Source: Streptomyces noursei
GTDB lineage: Bacteria; Actinomycetota; Actinomycetes; Streptomycetales; Streptomycetaceae
DNA length: 64,000 nt
Direction of reading: 5' to 3'
Assembly (NCBI RefSeq): GCF_016917755.1
Contig: NZ_CP070326.1
Location: forward strand, 6,882,001 to 6,946,000
The position numbers and the translations under genes are program-made. Below the pieces are notes generated by a model. That model searched no databases. It worked only from the letters and a program-made list of their open reading frames with translations, and had not been told where the DNA came from. Shown one piece after another: positions 19,294 to 27,999 of the stretch (the first letter of the stretch is position 1; each line of letters begins with the position of its first letter).

Positions 19294-19614
19294 ATGGCTG
19301 GTCAGTTCACAACCACGCACGAGGAGATGGTCGCGTTCAGCGGCAAGATCGACTCGGTCAACCAGTCGATCCGGGGGGAGATCCAGCGCCTGCAGACGGT
19401 CGTCGACTCCATCACTTCCGGCTGGAAGGGCCAGGCGGCCTCCTCGTACCACAACCTGCAGTCGCAGGTGAACGAGGACGCCAACCGGATCAACCAGCTG
19501 CTGGCTGAGATCAAGGAAGCGATCGACCAGACCACGGGCAACTACACCTCCTCCGAAGAGGAGCAGGCTCAGTCGATCTCGCACGTTACCGCCCAGGCTT
19601 CCCCGTTCGGATGA
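19294..19614 (+). CDS. esxB: WXG100 secreted protein (EsxB-type), first of the esx pair
   Basis: The 106-residue helical hairpin has the WXG turn at Trp44-Lys-Gly46 and a C-terminal YTSSE that fits the YxxxD/E export signal. WXG100 proteins are secreted as pairs through EccC. The order relative to its partner matches esxB-esxA of S. coelicolor, hence the name. The tail past the signal (QSISHVTAQASPFG) is longer than in most. A GGGGGACG just ahead of ATG 19294 serves as ribosome site. The partner gene follows after 125 bases. Confidence 0.88.
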   Translation: MAGQFTTTHEEMVAFSGKIDSVNQSIRGEIQRLQTVVDSITSGWKGQAASSYHNLQSQVNEDANRINQLLAEIKEAIDQTTGNYTSSEEEQAQSISHVTAQASPFG

Positions 19615-19739
19615 TGGGGCCGCGCCACTGACCTGGCGCACGTGCCCACCCCGCCGGGGCCCGGCAGATCGGTTCCGATTCCGGTCCGCCGCCACGGCAT
19701 GTGAATCGACTAGACAGCTTCAACTCCTGAGGAGACCCC

Positions 19740-20033
19740 ATGTCCGGCCAGATTCTGGTCAATTTCCAGACGATCAGCCAGGCGAGTTCCGACGTTCGTC
19801 AGACCGCCAACAATGTTCGCCAGCAGCTCGATGACCTCGAGGCCGGCGTCAAGCGGATCGCCTCCAGCTGGGAAGGTGCCGCGCAGGAGGGCTACCAGGC
19901 TCGCCAGCGTGAGTGGGACCAGCGTGCCCAGCACCTGCAGCAGACGCTCGAAGCCATCGCCAAGGCGCTGGACACGGCCGCTCAGAACTACCAGAGCACC
20001 GAAAGCAAGAACGCCAGCATCTGGAACGGCTGA
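19740..20033 (+). CDS. esxA: WXG100 secreted protein (EsxA-type)
   Basis: 97 residues with TGAGGAG ahead of the ATG. The WXG turn is Trp44-Glu-Gly46, at exactly the same position as in the upstream partner, and the C-terminus has YQSTE (YxxxD/E export signal) followed by SKNASIWNG. The two should form the four-helix heterodimer typical of EsxA/EsxB. A hairpin after the gene ends the bicistron. Confidence 0.9.
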   Translation: MSGQILVNFQTISQASSDVRQTANNVRQQLDDLEAGVKRIASSWEGAAQEGYQARQREWDQRAQHLQQTLEAIAKALDTAAQNYQSTESKNASIWNG

Positions 20034-20110
20034 CCTCGCATCCCGCGAGGCCGCATGGCACAGACGGCACACGGCTGAGCAGCCCCCGACGGCTCGCACA
20101 GTGTCTATGA

Positions 20111-20141
20111 GGGCGAGCGCGCTGCACCAGTGCGCTCGCCC
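20111..20141 (+). terminator. Terminator after esxA
   Basis: A 10-bp stem (20111-20120 with 20132-20141) followed by TTCT ends the esx pair. It also argues against the longer reading of the next gene that would start at 20130 inside it. Confidence 0.7.
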
Positions 20142-20306
20142 TTCTGCCGTCCGATGATGCCTCGGGGATGTCCCGGGATGTCTCGGATGACGCCTTCACG
20201 ACCTTTCCTCCCGCCGTCACCGATTCCTCACCCGCCGTTCCTCGATCCGACCACCTCCTCATCTCCTGTCTTCCTGCAACCCCTCGTCTCGGCCCATCCA
20301 ACCGCT

Positions 20307-21602
20307 ATGGAGAGCAGAAAACCCGTGGGATCTCGCGCCATTGGTCTACGAACCGGGCATCGCCGCCGCGCGACGGGCGCCCTGGTCACGGCGGCGTGCA
20401 TCGTCGGCCTGTCGAGTGCCGCCGCCGCACCGGCGGTAGCGGATACGAACACGCCGCTGCAGAGCGGTGAGTGCAAGTTCGGCACCGACGACATCAAGGA
20501 GACCCCCTGGTCCCTCCAGCGTCTGCTCACCAACCAGATGTGGGCGAGCGGCAAGGGCGAGGGCATCAAGGTCGCCGTCATCGATACCGGCGTGGACGCG
20601 GGCAACAAGCAGGTCCAGCCCGCCATCGAGGGCCCCGGTAAGACGTACGTCGGCGGCAAGCCCACGCAGGACAAGGTCGGCCACGGCACCAAGGTCGCCG
20701 GCATCATCGCGGCCCGCCCCAGCGCGACCTCCGGTTTCTTCGGCCTCGCCCCCAAGGCCACGATCATCCCGCTCCAGCAGACCAGCGACGAGAAGGCCGG
20801 CACCGCCGACACCCTCGCCAAGGCCATTGACGACGCGATCGCTGCCAAGGTCGACGTCATCAACATCTCGCAGGGCGCCGACGCCAGCAGGGGCCAACTG
20901 GGGTTGCTGGAGCAGGCGGTGAAGAGGGCCCAGCAGGCCGGCATCCTGATCGTCGCCGCGGCCGGCAACAGCGGCGCCAGCGGCGAGGAGAAGAACATCT
21001 ACCCGGCCGCGTACAGCAAGTACTACGACAACGTGCTCGCCGTCGCCGCCTCGGACCGCAACAACGAGCGCGCCGTGTTCTCCCAGCCCGGTTCCTTCGT
21101 CAGCATCGCCGCACCCGGCGTCGACATGGTCTCCACCGTCCCGCTCGGCGGCAACTGCGTCGACCAGGGCACCAGCTTCGCCGCCCCGTACGCCGCCGGA
21201 GCGGCCGCCCTCCTGATCGCCAAGCACAAGGACGACAAGGACAAGTGGGGGCCGCGCGAGATCATCTGGCACCTTGAGCAGACCGCCGAGCGCGTCCGCC
21301 GGGGCCACGACGACTACATCGGTTGGGGCGTCATCGACCCGGTCGCCGCCCTCAAGGACGACACCCGACCGACCGCCGCACCCACGCCGGACAAACCGTC
21401 CGATGTGGCCAACGGCTCCCAGATCCTGCCGGCCGTCGCCACCCTCGGCGAAACCACCGAGGAACGACGCGCCCGCATCTCCATCTTCATCGTCGGCGGC
21501 GGCCTGCTGGCCGTCGGCGCGGTCGTGGGCTCCTCGATCGCCCTGCGCGACTGGCGCCGCAAGACTGGATTGACATCACACGGGGAGGCCAAGCATGGCT
21601 AA
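20307..21602 (+). CDS. mycP: Type VII secretion mycosin (subtilisin-like serine protease) 1
   Basis: The ATG at 20307 has no ribosome site; GTG 20325 has GGAGAG ten bases ahead and is an alternative. From 20307: 431 residues, signal peptide to about residue 46 (cleavage near AVADTN), catalytic Asp93 (VIDTGVD), His126 (GHGTKVAG), oxyanion Asn221, Ser290 (GTSFAAPYAAGAA), then a transmembrane helix (ISIFIVGGGLLAVGAVVGSS) and a short basic tail. Mycosins are membrane-anchored on the outside and stabilise or process ESX substrates. It overlaps the next gene by eight bases, so the two are cotranslated. Two more mycosins lie in this window. Confidence 0.92.
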   Translation: MESRKPVGSRAIGLRTGHRRRATGALVTAACIVGLSSAAAAPAVADTNTPLQSGECKFGTDDIKETPWSLQRLLTNQMWASGKGEGIKVAVIDTGVDAGNKQVQPAIEGPGKTYVGGKPTQDKVGHGTKVAGIIAARPSATSGFFGLAPKATIIPLQQTSDEKAGTADTLAKAIDDAIAAKVDVINISQGADASRGQLGLLEQAVKRAQQAGILIVAAAGNSGASGEEKNIYPAAYSKYYDNVLAVAASDRNNERAVFSQPGSFVSIAAPGVDMVSTVPLGGNCVDQGTSFAAPYAAGAAALLIAKHKDDKDKWGPREIIWHLEQTAERVRRGHDDYIGWGVIDPVAALKDDTRPTAAPTPDKPSDVANGSQILPAVATLGETTEERRARISIFIVGGGLLAVGAVVGSSIALRDWRRKTGLTSHGEAKHG

Positions 21603-21906
21603 TGAGGAATACGGCGTAAATCTGGACGCTCTCGACCAACTGGTCAAGGAGCTCAACCAGATCCTGAAGGACATGGGCGGTCCGAACGACAGGGCCAAGA
21701 ATCAGACGTATCTGCCGGACAAGGCCCTGGGGAACTCATTCGGTGAGCAGAAGGACATGCACAACGCTCATACCGAGATGCAGCACTACATCCAGAACAA
21801 CATCGTCAAGAAGATCACGGATCTGATCGACGAGTTCGGTCAGAAGTCCAAGAAGACGAAGGAAGCCTACGACGACGCCGAGCAGCGCAACACGACGCAT
21901 CATTGA
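21595..21906 (+). CDS. Small helical protein coupled to mycP
   Basis: ATG 21595 lies inside the end of mycP, and GGAGG at 21584 is the ribosome site. The 103-residue product is charged and helical (LDALDQLVKELNQILKDM, IVKKITDLIDEFGQKSKKTKEAYDDAEQ), resembling the size and hairpin of WXG100/ESAT-6 proteins, but it has no WXG turn. It could be a partner or helper of the next, WXG100-bearing protein. Assignment is by size, context and helical pattern only. Confidence 0.75.
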   Translation: MANEEYGVNLDALDQLVKELNQILKDMGGPNDRAKNQTYLPDKALGNSFGEQKDMHNAHTEMQHYIQNNIVKKITDLIDEFGQKSKKTKEAYDDAEQRNTTHH

Positions 21907-21956
21907 CAGCGGCTCTGACGACGTTGACGGTTAGGTGAAGGAGAAGGGGGACGAGG

Positions 21957-23486
21957 GTGAGCGAAAACGCGGGCGGTGGGCCCACGGATCGGTACGTGGA
22001 CACCAGGTTCTACACCAAGTTCAATCTGAACGATCTCGACGGACTGAAGAAGATGCTGGACGGCGCCAGCCATGAGACAGTCCGGGAGGTTGCACGTCAC
22101 TGGCAGCTCCTGCATGACGAGTTGGTCGGCGAGGACGGCCAAGGCGGTCTTCAGAAGCGGTTCACCGACTCCGTGAACAAGGTGATGGAATCCTGGCACG
22201 GTGAAGCGGCCAACCGCTTCCAGAAGAAGGCTCAGGAAATCGTCCAGAACTTCCAGAACGGAGCGCCTTTCGCCGTTCACACGGCGAAGATGATGGCCGC
22301 GACGGCCGACGATCTCCAGAAGGCCATGGACAAGGTCACTCCGGTCCACGACGACTGGAACTGGAGCGATGATGTCTGGGGCGAGATGCCCTGGTCGGAC
22401 CAGATCGACGATGACGATCTGAACGACATGCTGAAGAAGGGTGTCAGCACCAGCGGAGTCCTTGAGGCGAACAAGGACAACCTGTCGAGCCATCAGACGA
22501 AGCGGCTTGAGGCTGCGGTGGCCATGGAGACCCTCGGCACGGCTTACCGGACGCGGGCGTCGGGGTTGGCGAAGCCGGGGACGGGGCCGGGGAATTCGCA
22601 TGTCGATGACAGGCGATCCGAGCACCCCGACCAGAAGGATCTGGGCGGCATCCCCATGCCCATGCCCACCGGCGGCGGACTGGGAGGCGGCGGCGGGGGC
22701 GGAGGTGGCCTCAAGATCCCCACGCGTGGCATGAAGTCCGCGCCTCCCAAGATGCCCGAGATGCCCAAAACGCCGAACACGCCGGGCATCAGTGGCGGAA
22801 TGGGCTCGGTGGGCTCGGTGAAGCCCAAGATGCCTGACGTGACGACCAACCTGGACGGTCTCCACGGTGGTGGCTCCGGCGGTCCCGGGGTCAAGATGCC
22901 TGGCGGCGGCGCAGGCGGCCTTCCCGGTGGCGGTGGTGGCGGTGGCCTCCACGCGCCTAGCGGCGGTGGTGTAGGCGGTATCGGTGGCGGTCTGCCTGGC
23001 GGCGGCATGGTCGGTGGAGCAGGTGCCGGCCGTGGAGCCGGCGGCCTGAAGGGCGGAGCGGGAGGCATCAAGGGCGGAGCCGGTGGCGCGGGTGCTGCTG
23101 GTGCCGGATCTCGCACCGGCCGTCCCGGTATGCCGGGTATGGGCGGTGCCCATGCCGGTGGCGCGGGCAAGGGTGCGGGCGCCAAGGGCGCCGGCGGCGC
23201 CGGTGGCCCCCAAGCCCGGCAGAAGGGCGGAATCATCGGGAAGACCGGTGGTAAAGCCAGCGGCGGAGCTCAGGGTGGCTCCGGTCTGCACCGCAGCCGC
23301 GGGGGAACCGCGGCCGGCGCCAACTCCGGCGGACGTCGCCCGGCAGGCATGATGGGCGGCGCCCATGGCGCCCACGGCGGCAAGGGCGAGGGCAAGGGGC
23401 AGGACGGAAGCCGTCCCGACTACCTTGTGGAGGACGAGGAGACCTGGACGCCGGAGCGTAATGTGGCTCCCCGGGTCATCGAGTAG
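21957..23486 (+). CDS. WXG100-domain protein with Gly-rich C-terminal arm
   Basis: GTG 21957 with AAGGAGAAGG ahead gives 509 residues. The first 190 are helical and contain VMESWHGEAANRFQKKAQEI, a clear WXG100-type turn (W-H-G), preceded by a helix pair. The rest is a Gly/Pro/Met/Lys low-complexity arm (GGGLGGGGGGGGGLKIPTR, MPEMPKTPN), ending in an acidic YLVEDEETWTPERNVAPRVIE. The layout matches the large PPE-like or long WXG100 substrates that Streptomyces encodes beside EsxA/B. Secretion is inferred. The gene is followed by a terminator. Confidence 0.85.
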   Translation: MSENAGGGPTDRYVDTRFYTKFNLNDLDGLKKMLDGASHETVREVARHWQLLHDELVGEDGQGGLQKRFTDSVNKVMESWHGEAANRFQKKAQEIVQNFQNGAPFAVHTAKMMAATADDLQKAMDKVTPVHDDWNWSDDVWGEMPWSDQIDDDDLNDMLKKGVSTSGVLEANKDNLSSHQTKRLEAAVAMETLGTAYRTRASGLAKPGTGPGNSHVDDRRSEHPDQKDLGGIPMPMPTGGGLGGGGGGGGGLKIPTRGMKSAPPKMPEMPKTPNTPGISGGMGSVGSVKPKMPDVTTNLDGLHGGGSGGPGVKMPGGGAGGLPGGGGGGGLHAPSGGGVGGIGGGLPGGGMVGGAGAGRGAGGLKGGAGGIKGGAGGAGAAGAGSRTGRPGMPGMGGAHAGGAGKGAGAKGAGGAGGPQARQKGGIIGKTGGKASGGAQGGSGLHRSRGGTAAGANSGGRRPAGMMGGAHGAHGGKGEGKGQDGSRPDYLVEDEETWTPERNVAPRVIE

Positions 23487-23519
23487 GACCGGCCGGACAA
23501 GCAATCGGCAGACACGCTT

Positions 23520-23549
23520 GGGGCCCGCAGCTCTCGGGCTGCGGGCCCC
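23520..23549 (+). terminator. Terminator between the WXG100-arm gene and mycosin 2
   Basis: A 12-bp stem (23520-23531 with 23538-23549) with a six-base loop lies 33 bases after the preceding stop. Confidence 0.8.
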
Positions 23550-23573
23550 ACTCTGTGAGGAAGGTGTAATGGC

Positions 23574-24923
23574 ATGAGCTTCACGCGGACGCTGCGTGCG
23601 GTGGGCGGCGCGGTAGTGGCGGGAGCGCTGCTCTTGGGCACCGCGCCGGTTGCTTCGGCAGACCAGATCAGAAACGAACAGTGGCCGTTGCAAAAGTTCG
23701 ACGCTGAGTCGATCTGGAAGATTTCAACGGGTAAGGGCGTCACTGTCGCTGTTCTTGACAGCCCGGTGGATGGGAGCCACCCGGACCTTGCAGGCAACGT
23801 CCTCCCAGGCAAGAACTTCATCACCGGTAGCGGTCCTGCGAACCAGGGGACTGGTGCAGATGCAGACCATGGCACGGCGATGGCAGCGCTAATCGCTGCT
23901 CACGGGCACGGTGCAGGTGGAGCTGACGGCGTTAAGGGGCTTGCCCCAGATGCAAAAATCTTGCCCGTTGCTGTTCCTGACGGAGGTCAGGGCCCGGCTG
24001 GGTTCGCCCTGCAGCTGAGGTATGCCGTCGATCAAGGCGCCAAGGTGGTGAACATGTCGTTTGTCACTGGCGAAACGAGCGCTTCTCCGGAAGAACAACA
24101 AGCAATTGAGTACGCCCGTAAGCATGATGTGCTTCTAGTCGCTGGTGCAGGCAACGAGGGCGTCGCTACTCCCCAAATTCCAGCGTCGGCTCCAGGCGTT
24201 CTTGCAGTGGGAGCAGTGGACAACCACGGAGATGTGTGGAAGAAGTCGAACTTCGGACCTCACCTCAAGCTAATTGCCCCAGGCGTGAACATCAGGTCGG
24301 CAACCCCCGTTGTGGATATCCACGGCAAGTACCGCCTGGCCGACGGAACGTCCGACTCCACCGCCTACGTCTCCGCTGCCGCCGCCCTTCTCCGGGCCAA
24401 GTTCCCGGACCTTTCTGCCGGTCAGATCGCGAACCGTCTGATCAAGACGGCCAGCCTCCCGGCGGACCAGCAGGGCACGACGCTGCCGGACCAGCACTAC
24501 GGCTACGGCTCGCTCAACCCTCTCAGCGCCCTGACCAAGGACATTCCTGCTGGCTCCAAGGACGGCCCGTTCCCCGCGGTGGGGGGTGGTTCGTCCGGCC
24601 CGTCTTCCGACCCCAGCAACGCTGCCGGTGACGATAACGGCAACCTGAAGATCCAGAGCCACAAGGGCCTGAGCACTCCCTTCATCATTCTCATTGCCGT
24701 CGTCGTGCTCGTCCTCCTGGTCATCGTCCTGATTGTGGTGATGGTGGCCAAGAAGAAGGGGCGTAATGGTCCGCCCCCCGGTGGTCCGGGTGGTTTCGGC
24801 GGGCCGGGTGGGCCCGGCGGTCCTGGCGGCTTTATGCCGAACCAGCAGCCGCCGTATCAGCAGCAGCCCGGTGCACCCGGCTCCTACCCGCAGGGGCCGC
24901 CCACGCAGCCGCCCGGCCGGTAA
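23574..24923 (+). CDS. Mycosin 2 (subtilisin-like serine protease)
   Basis: 449 residues, ATG with GAGGAAGG ahead. Signal peptide to about residue 29 (VASADQ), then Asp62 in LDSPVDGSHP (the usual DTG/DSG is DSP), His99 (DHGTAMA), Asn194 (GAGNEG) and Ser260 (DGTSDSTAYVSAA). One transmembrane helix at about 362-390 is followed by a Gly/Pro/Gln-rich cytosolic tail (GGPGGFGGPGG, YQQQPGAPGS), unlike mycosin 1. Codons from about 23,660 to 24,290 include many A/T-ending ones (GCA, CCA, GTT, CTA, AAA), then switch to G/C-ending codons from about 24,300 onward. The change falls inside the protease domain and suggests a mosaic gene. Confidence 0.9.
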   Translation: MSFTRTLRAVGGAVVAGALLLGTAPVASADQIRNEQWPLQKFDAESIWKISTGKGVTVAVLDSPVDGSHPDLAGNVLPGKNFITGSGPANQGTGADADHGTAMAALIAAHGHGAGGADGVKGLAPDAKILPVAVPDGGQGPAGFALQLRYAVDQGAKVVNMSFVTGETSASPEEQQAIEYARKHDVLLVAGAGNEGVATPQIPASAPGVLAVGAVDNHGDVWKKSNFGPHLKLIAPGVNIRSATPVVDIHGKYRLADGTSDSTAYVSAAAALLRAKFPDLSAGQIANRLIKTASLPADQQGTTLPDQHYGYGSLNPLSALTKDIPAGSKDGPFPAVGGGSSGPSSDPSNAAGDDNGNLKIQSHKGLSTPFIILIAVVVLVLLVIVLIVVMVAKKKGRNGPPPGGPGGFGGPGGPGGPGGFMPNQQPPYQQQPGAPGSYPQGPPTQPPGR

Positions 24924-24958
24924 GGCTCTGGCGTAGAGCAAGCGGAGAAACAGCGGAT

Positions 24959-25002
24959 ATGGATTGGGGTCCGCGGCCTACGGGCTGCGGACCCCAATCC
25001 AT
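24959..25002. terminator. Terminator after mycosin 2
   Basis: A perfect 16-bp stem (24959-24974 with 24987-25002) and 12-base loop, followed by TT, separates convergent mycosin 2 and the DUF397 gene. Confidence 0.8.
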
Positions 25003-25092
25003 TTGAGAGAAAGGCGCGTTCGGAACGCTGTGACTTGGGTGGGGCGGTGCTCTGCCCTCGTGTCGGAGGGGGCAAAGTACCCGCCGTCTCCC

Positions 25093-25305
25093 TCAGGTTG
25101 CCTGAACTATGGCGGAGCTGACGAATGCAGTCCAGGCGGCAGGGGACGCACTCAGCGCGCACCGTGTGAGGTCTTTCGAGTCGCGGATGTGCACGGCGGT
25201 GGCACGAGACGCTACCTCGATGCATTCGCCGCCGGAACCGGTGCTGTAGCTGCTCTTGAACCAGGCCGACTCGGGCACGGCCCGCGTAGTCTCTTCGATG
25301 TTCAT
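25093..25305 (-). CDS. DUF397 protein
   Basis: The 70-residue product carries the family pattern WFKSSYSTGSGGECIEVA and VHIRDSKDL. In Streptomyces such genes sit directly after an XRE regulator gene, as here, where the ATG overlaps the regulator's stop (ATGA at 25302-25305). They are small cytosolic partners of the regulator. No enzymatic function is known. Confidence 0.92.
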   Translation of the reverse strand: MNIEETTRAVPESAWFKSSYSTGSGGECIEVASRATAVHIRDSKDLTRCALSASPAAWTAFVSSAIVQAT

Positions 25306-26153
25306 GCTTCTCCCAGCAACTTCTCGACAAAAGCCAGCGAATCGCGGGGCGTGAGCGCCTGCGCCCTGAGGATCCCGTACTGTTCCTCAAGTTCCCGGAC
25401 CATCTTCCGGTCCGTGTGCAGGCGGCTGTCCTTGTACCCCTCGACGTAGGCGATCCTCCGCCCTTCGCGCGTTTCGATCAAGGTGAAGGGGCCTTCCAGT
25501 CCAGCGTGCTCCTCGCGCTCGATCGGCATCACCTGGATCTCGACATTGCGGCGCTGGCTGTGCAACAGGACCTGTTCCAACTGCCCACGCATGACTGCCT
25601 TGCCGCCTAGAGGGCGACGGAGCACCGTCTCCTCGATGACGAAGCTGATCGTGGGCAGTGGTGGGCTACACGCGAAGATGTTCTGGCGGTCGAGTCGTCC
25701 CCTGATTCGCTGTTCGACGGTCTCTTCATCCAGCAGAGGCCGCCACATGTTGAATACCGCCCTCGCGTACTCCTCGGTCTGCAACAACCCCGGCACTGCC
25801 TTCGTCCCGTAAACATGGAGCCCAACCGCCTTGGCCTCCAGCCGCGCCGCATCCCGGAAGAATGCCGGGTAGCGAGCCCGCGCCACCTCCTCCTTCATCT
25901 CGATGAGGACGCCGTGCGCTCCCAGGACCTCGTCCGCCTGGTCGATGAACTCGGGTGGCGGGATGCGCCGCCCCTGCTCGTACGAGGCGATGGTGGAGGG
26001 GGAGTAGCCCGTCCTCGCGCCGAATTCGGTGCGTTCCATGCCGGCCCATTCCCGCAGGCGCTTGAGCTGGCGTCCGAACACCTTCAGGATGCCCGACTCG
26101 GGCTCGTGCTCCCCGTGCTCGTTGTCGTCCGCCGTCTGGCCTTCGTCGTCCAT
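25302..26153 (-). CDS. XRE-family regulator with DUF5753 domain
   Basis: 283 residues. Residues 20-80 are a helix-turn-helix (VFGRQLKRLREWAGMERTEF, GYSPSTIASYEQGRRIPP). The rest is the DUF5753 ligand-like domain with LEAKAVGLHVYGTKAVPGLLQT, YARAVF and ILRAQALTPRDS. This two-gene arrangement plus a divergent HATPase gene is a common Streptomyces developmental or signalling module. An acidic N-terminal 20 residues precede the helix-turn-helix. It is divergent from the ATPase gene with about 120 bases between, where both promoters must lie. Whether it controls the T7SS genes is not shown by the sequence. Confidence 0.92.
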   Translation of the reverse strand: MDDEGQTADDNEHGEHEPESGILKVFGRQLKRLREWAGMERTEFGARTGYSPSTIASYEQGRRIPPPEFIDQADEVLGAHGVLIEMKEEVARARYPAFFRDAARLEAKAVGLHVYGTKAVPGLLQTEEYARAVFNMWRPLLDEETVEQRIRGRLDRQNIFACSPPLPTISFVIEETVLRRPLGGKAVMRGQLEQVLLHSQRRNVEIQVMPIEREEHAGLEGPFTLIETREGRRIAYVEGYKDSRLHTDRKMVRELEEQYGILRAQALTPRDSLAFVEKLLGEA

Positions 26154-26274
26154 GTCCGTTGCCTTCCCGGGGCTGATACCCGTCGCGTACCGGCGCTTCC
26201 CGGTACGTACAACGCACCGTGGTCAGCGCATCACTCCTCGTCAAAGGTATGTCGGTGACGGGAGGGTTGGGCCC

Positions 26275-26793
26275 ATGAACAGCACAGTCCGCTCTTCCGG
26301 GGTATCTTCCCGAATCCGCGAAACCCACGCCGGAATCGGTGAGTTCGCCATGCGTTTCACTTCCACGCGGCGCGGTGCCCGGCTGGCCCGCCGGCTGACG
26401 TCGAACCGTCTCGACGAGTGGGGGTATCCCTACGACACCGAGATCAACGAGTCCGTTACCGCCATCGTCGGCGAACTCGCCGCCAACGCCGTACGGCACG
26501 GCCACGTCCCGGGACGGGATTTCGCACTGCGTCTGACGGTGTCCAGGACGGGCGGCACTCTGCGCTTCCGCGTCGAGGTGTCCGACACCCGTGGCGAGAG
26601 CCGGCCCACGGTCGCCTCGGGCGCAGCAACCGGGGCGGGGGTGGAGCAGGGCGGTGGGCTCGTGGAGAGCGGTCGCGGGCTACTGATCGTCGGCTGTCTC
26701 GCGGCCGGATGGGGCGTGGTTCCGCGGCCGGGTGGCCCGGGGAAGACCGTGTGGGCGGAGTATGTCGTCGGGAGAGACGCGGCGAGGGACTGA
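26275..26793 (+). CDS. HATPase anti-sigma-like protein
   Basis: ATG 26275 with GGGAGGG ahead; 172 residues. The fold is the short GHKL ATPase of anti-sigma-factor/SpoIIAB type: N-box VGELAANAVRHGH, then RVEVSDTRGE (G1) and GRGLLIVGCLAAGWGV (G2-like). Such proteins bind ATP and partner proteins in switching modules. It lies divergent to the XRE/DUF397 pair. The first 20 residues (MNSTVRSSGVSS) are disordered. Confidence 0.88.
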   Translation: MNSTVRSSGVSSRIRETHAGIGEFAMRFTSTRRGARLARRLTSNRLDEWGYPYDTEINESVTAIVGELAANAVRHGHVPGRDFALRLTVSRTGGTLRFRVEVSDTRGESRPTVASGAATGAGVEQGGGLVESGRGLLIVGCLAAGWGVVPRPGGPGKTVWAEYVVGRDAARD

Positions 26794-26844
26794 GGAGGAC
26801 GGCGGAAGTCGGCAGCCTCCGGCTGGAGTTGGGCGGAAAGGCGA

Positions 26845-26892
26845 CAGAGCCGCTGCGCTATCGGCCTGGGCGGTCGTAATGCAGCGGCTCTG
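26845..26892. terminator. Bidirectional terminator
   Basis: A perfect 12-bp stem (26845-26856 with 26881-26892) and 24-base loop lie between the convergent HATPase and CpnT-like genes. Confidence 0.7.
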
Positions 26893-26908
26893 GGGGAGAG
26901 GCAGAGGC

Positions 26909-27925
26909 TCAGCCGAAGACGTCCTCGATGCTGCCCTTGACCTTTTCCTTGACGGCGTCGGTGGCTCCCTGGTGGCGGGTGGCGGCGCCGCCGGTGTGGG
27001 CGTCGGCCTGCTTCTGGGCTTGGTTCAGGCCGCGGTCGGTGAGGTCCTTCCGGGCGTGATCGATGTACGTCTTGGGATCGGTGAGTGACTCCGCGCCTTC
27101 CTTGATGCCCTTGACGTATTCACCGGCCTTCTCCTTGCCGATGTTGGCGGTTTCGTCCAGCTTGATGCCGTCGCGTTCGCCGAAGTGGGTCTCGATGCCT
27201 TGCTCGGCGACGTTCTGAGCCATCTCCTTGCCGGCTTCTTTGGCCTTCTCCTTGGCCGCGTCGACGACCTTTTCCTTGACGGTCTCCTTGACCGTTTCCT
27301 TGATCTGCTTCTTGGCGTAGTCCGTGACGACCTTGCGGGCCTCCTGGGAGACCGCCTTCTTCGCCAACTTCTTGATGGCGTCCATGGTGGCGTGTTCCAT
27401 GGCCTTGGTCGCCGCCTGCATGACCTCGTGCTTGATCTTGTCAAGGATCTGACGGACGATCAGACGGGTCGCCTGAGTGGCGCCGGCCGCGGCGAGTTCG
27501 GACGTGCCGAAGGTGAAGGGGGCCGCAGCCTGCGCCGCGATGATTTCGGCGGCCAGCATGACGAGCTGGACGATGACCGCGATCTTGCCGGCGAGTACGG
27601 CGATGGCTGCCGCGTCAAAAGCGTCGGCGATGATCTCGGCGGCCATCGCGGCGTCGCGGAGATAGTGGTCCCCGGTGCTGCCGCCGGCGCCGCCGCCACC
27701 GTAAGCGCCCCACTCCTTGGTGAAGCCTTCGATGGCGTCACCGTTGTTGGCGGAGACGACCTGATTGGCCGCCAGAGAACCCTGCTCTTGGGCCTGGTTC
27801 ACCGATTCGGCGAAATTGCGCCAGATCTGGGCGCATTCGTGGAGTTTGTCCTCGTCGGCGCCCGGCCAGTTGTAGCCGAGGAGGTTCAGCACCCAGCTGA
27901 CCTCGCTTGGCAGTGTCAATGACAC
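26909..27925 (-). CDS. CpnT-like N-terminal (WXG100-like) protein without a toxin domain
   Basis: GTG 27925, 338 residues. The first 100 residues read SLTLPSEVSWVLNLLGYNWPGADEDKL, the start of the WXG100-like domain of CpnT-family exported toxins. A hydrophobic helical stretch (AIAVLAGKIAVIVQLVMLAA) follows. The C-terminal half is a repetitive Lys/Glu/Ala helix (KETVKETVKEKVVDAAKEKA). Known relatives carry a C-terminal toxin domain, but here the protein ends in DVFG with none recognisable. It may be a shed toxin carrier, a structural T7SS substrate, or a truncated effector. Its neighbour is a WXG100 gene in the same orientation, 74 bases to the right. Confidence 0.75.
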   Translation of the reverse strand: MSLTLPSEVSWVLNLLGYNWPGADEDKLHECAQIWRNFAESVNQAQEQGSLAANQVVSANNGDAIEGFTKEWGAYGGGGAGGSTGDHYLRDAAMAAEIIADAFDAAAIAVLAGKIAVIVQLVMLAAEIIAAQAAAPFTFGTSELAAAGATQATRLIVRQILDKIKHEVMQAATKAMEHATMDAIKKLAKKAVSQEARKVVTDYAKKQIKETVKETVKEKVVDAAKEKAKEAGKEMAQNVAEQGIETHFGERDGIKLDETANIGKEKAGEYVKGIKEGAESLTDPKTYIDHARKDLTDRGLNQAQKQADAHTGGAATRHQGATDAVKEKVKGSIEDVFG

Positions 27926-27999
27926 GGTGATCGTCCCCCGCGCGGTGGTAGTCGATTGCTGGTGATGGAGAGAGCGGAAGAGAAGGAAGCGGGGGTGTG

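Noticed and set aside
20130-20306. Upstream extension of mycP to ATG 20130
   Set aside because: That start lies inside the terminator hairpin 20111-20141 and would add a Pro-rich non-signal head before a normal signal peptide.
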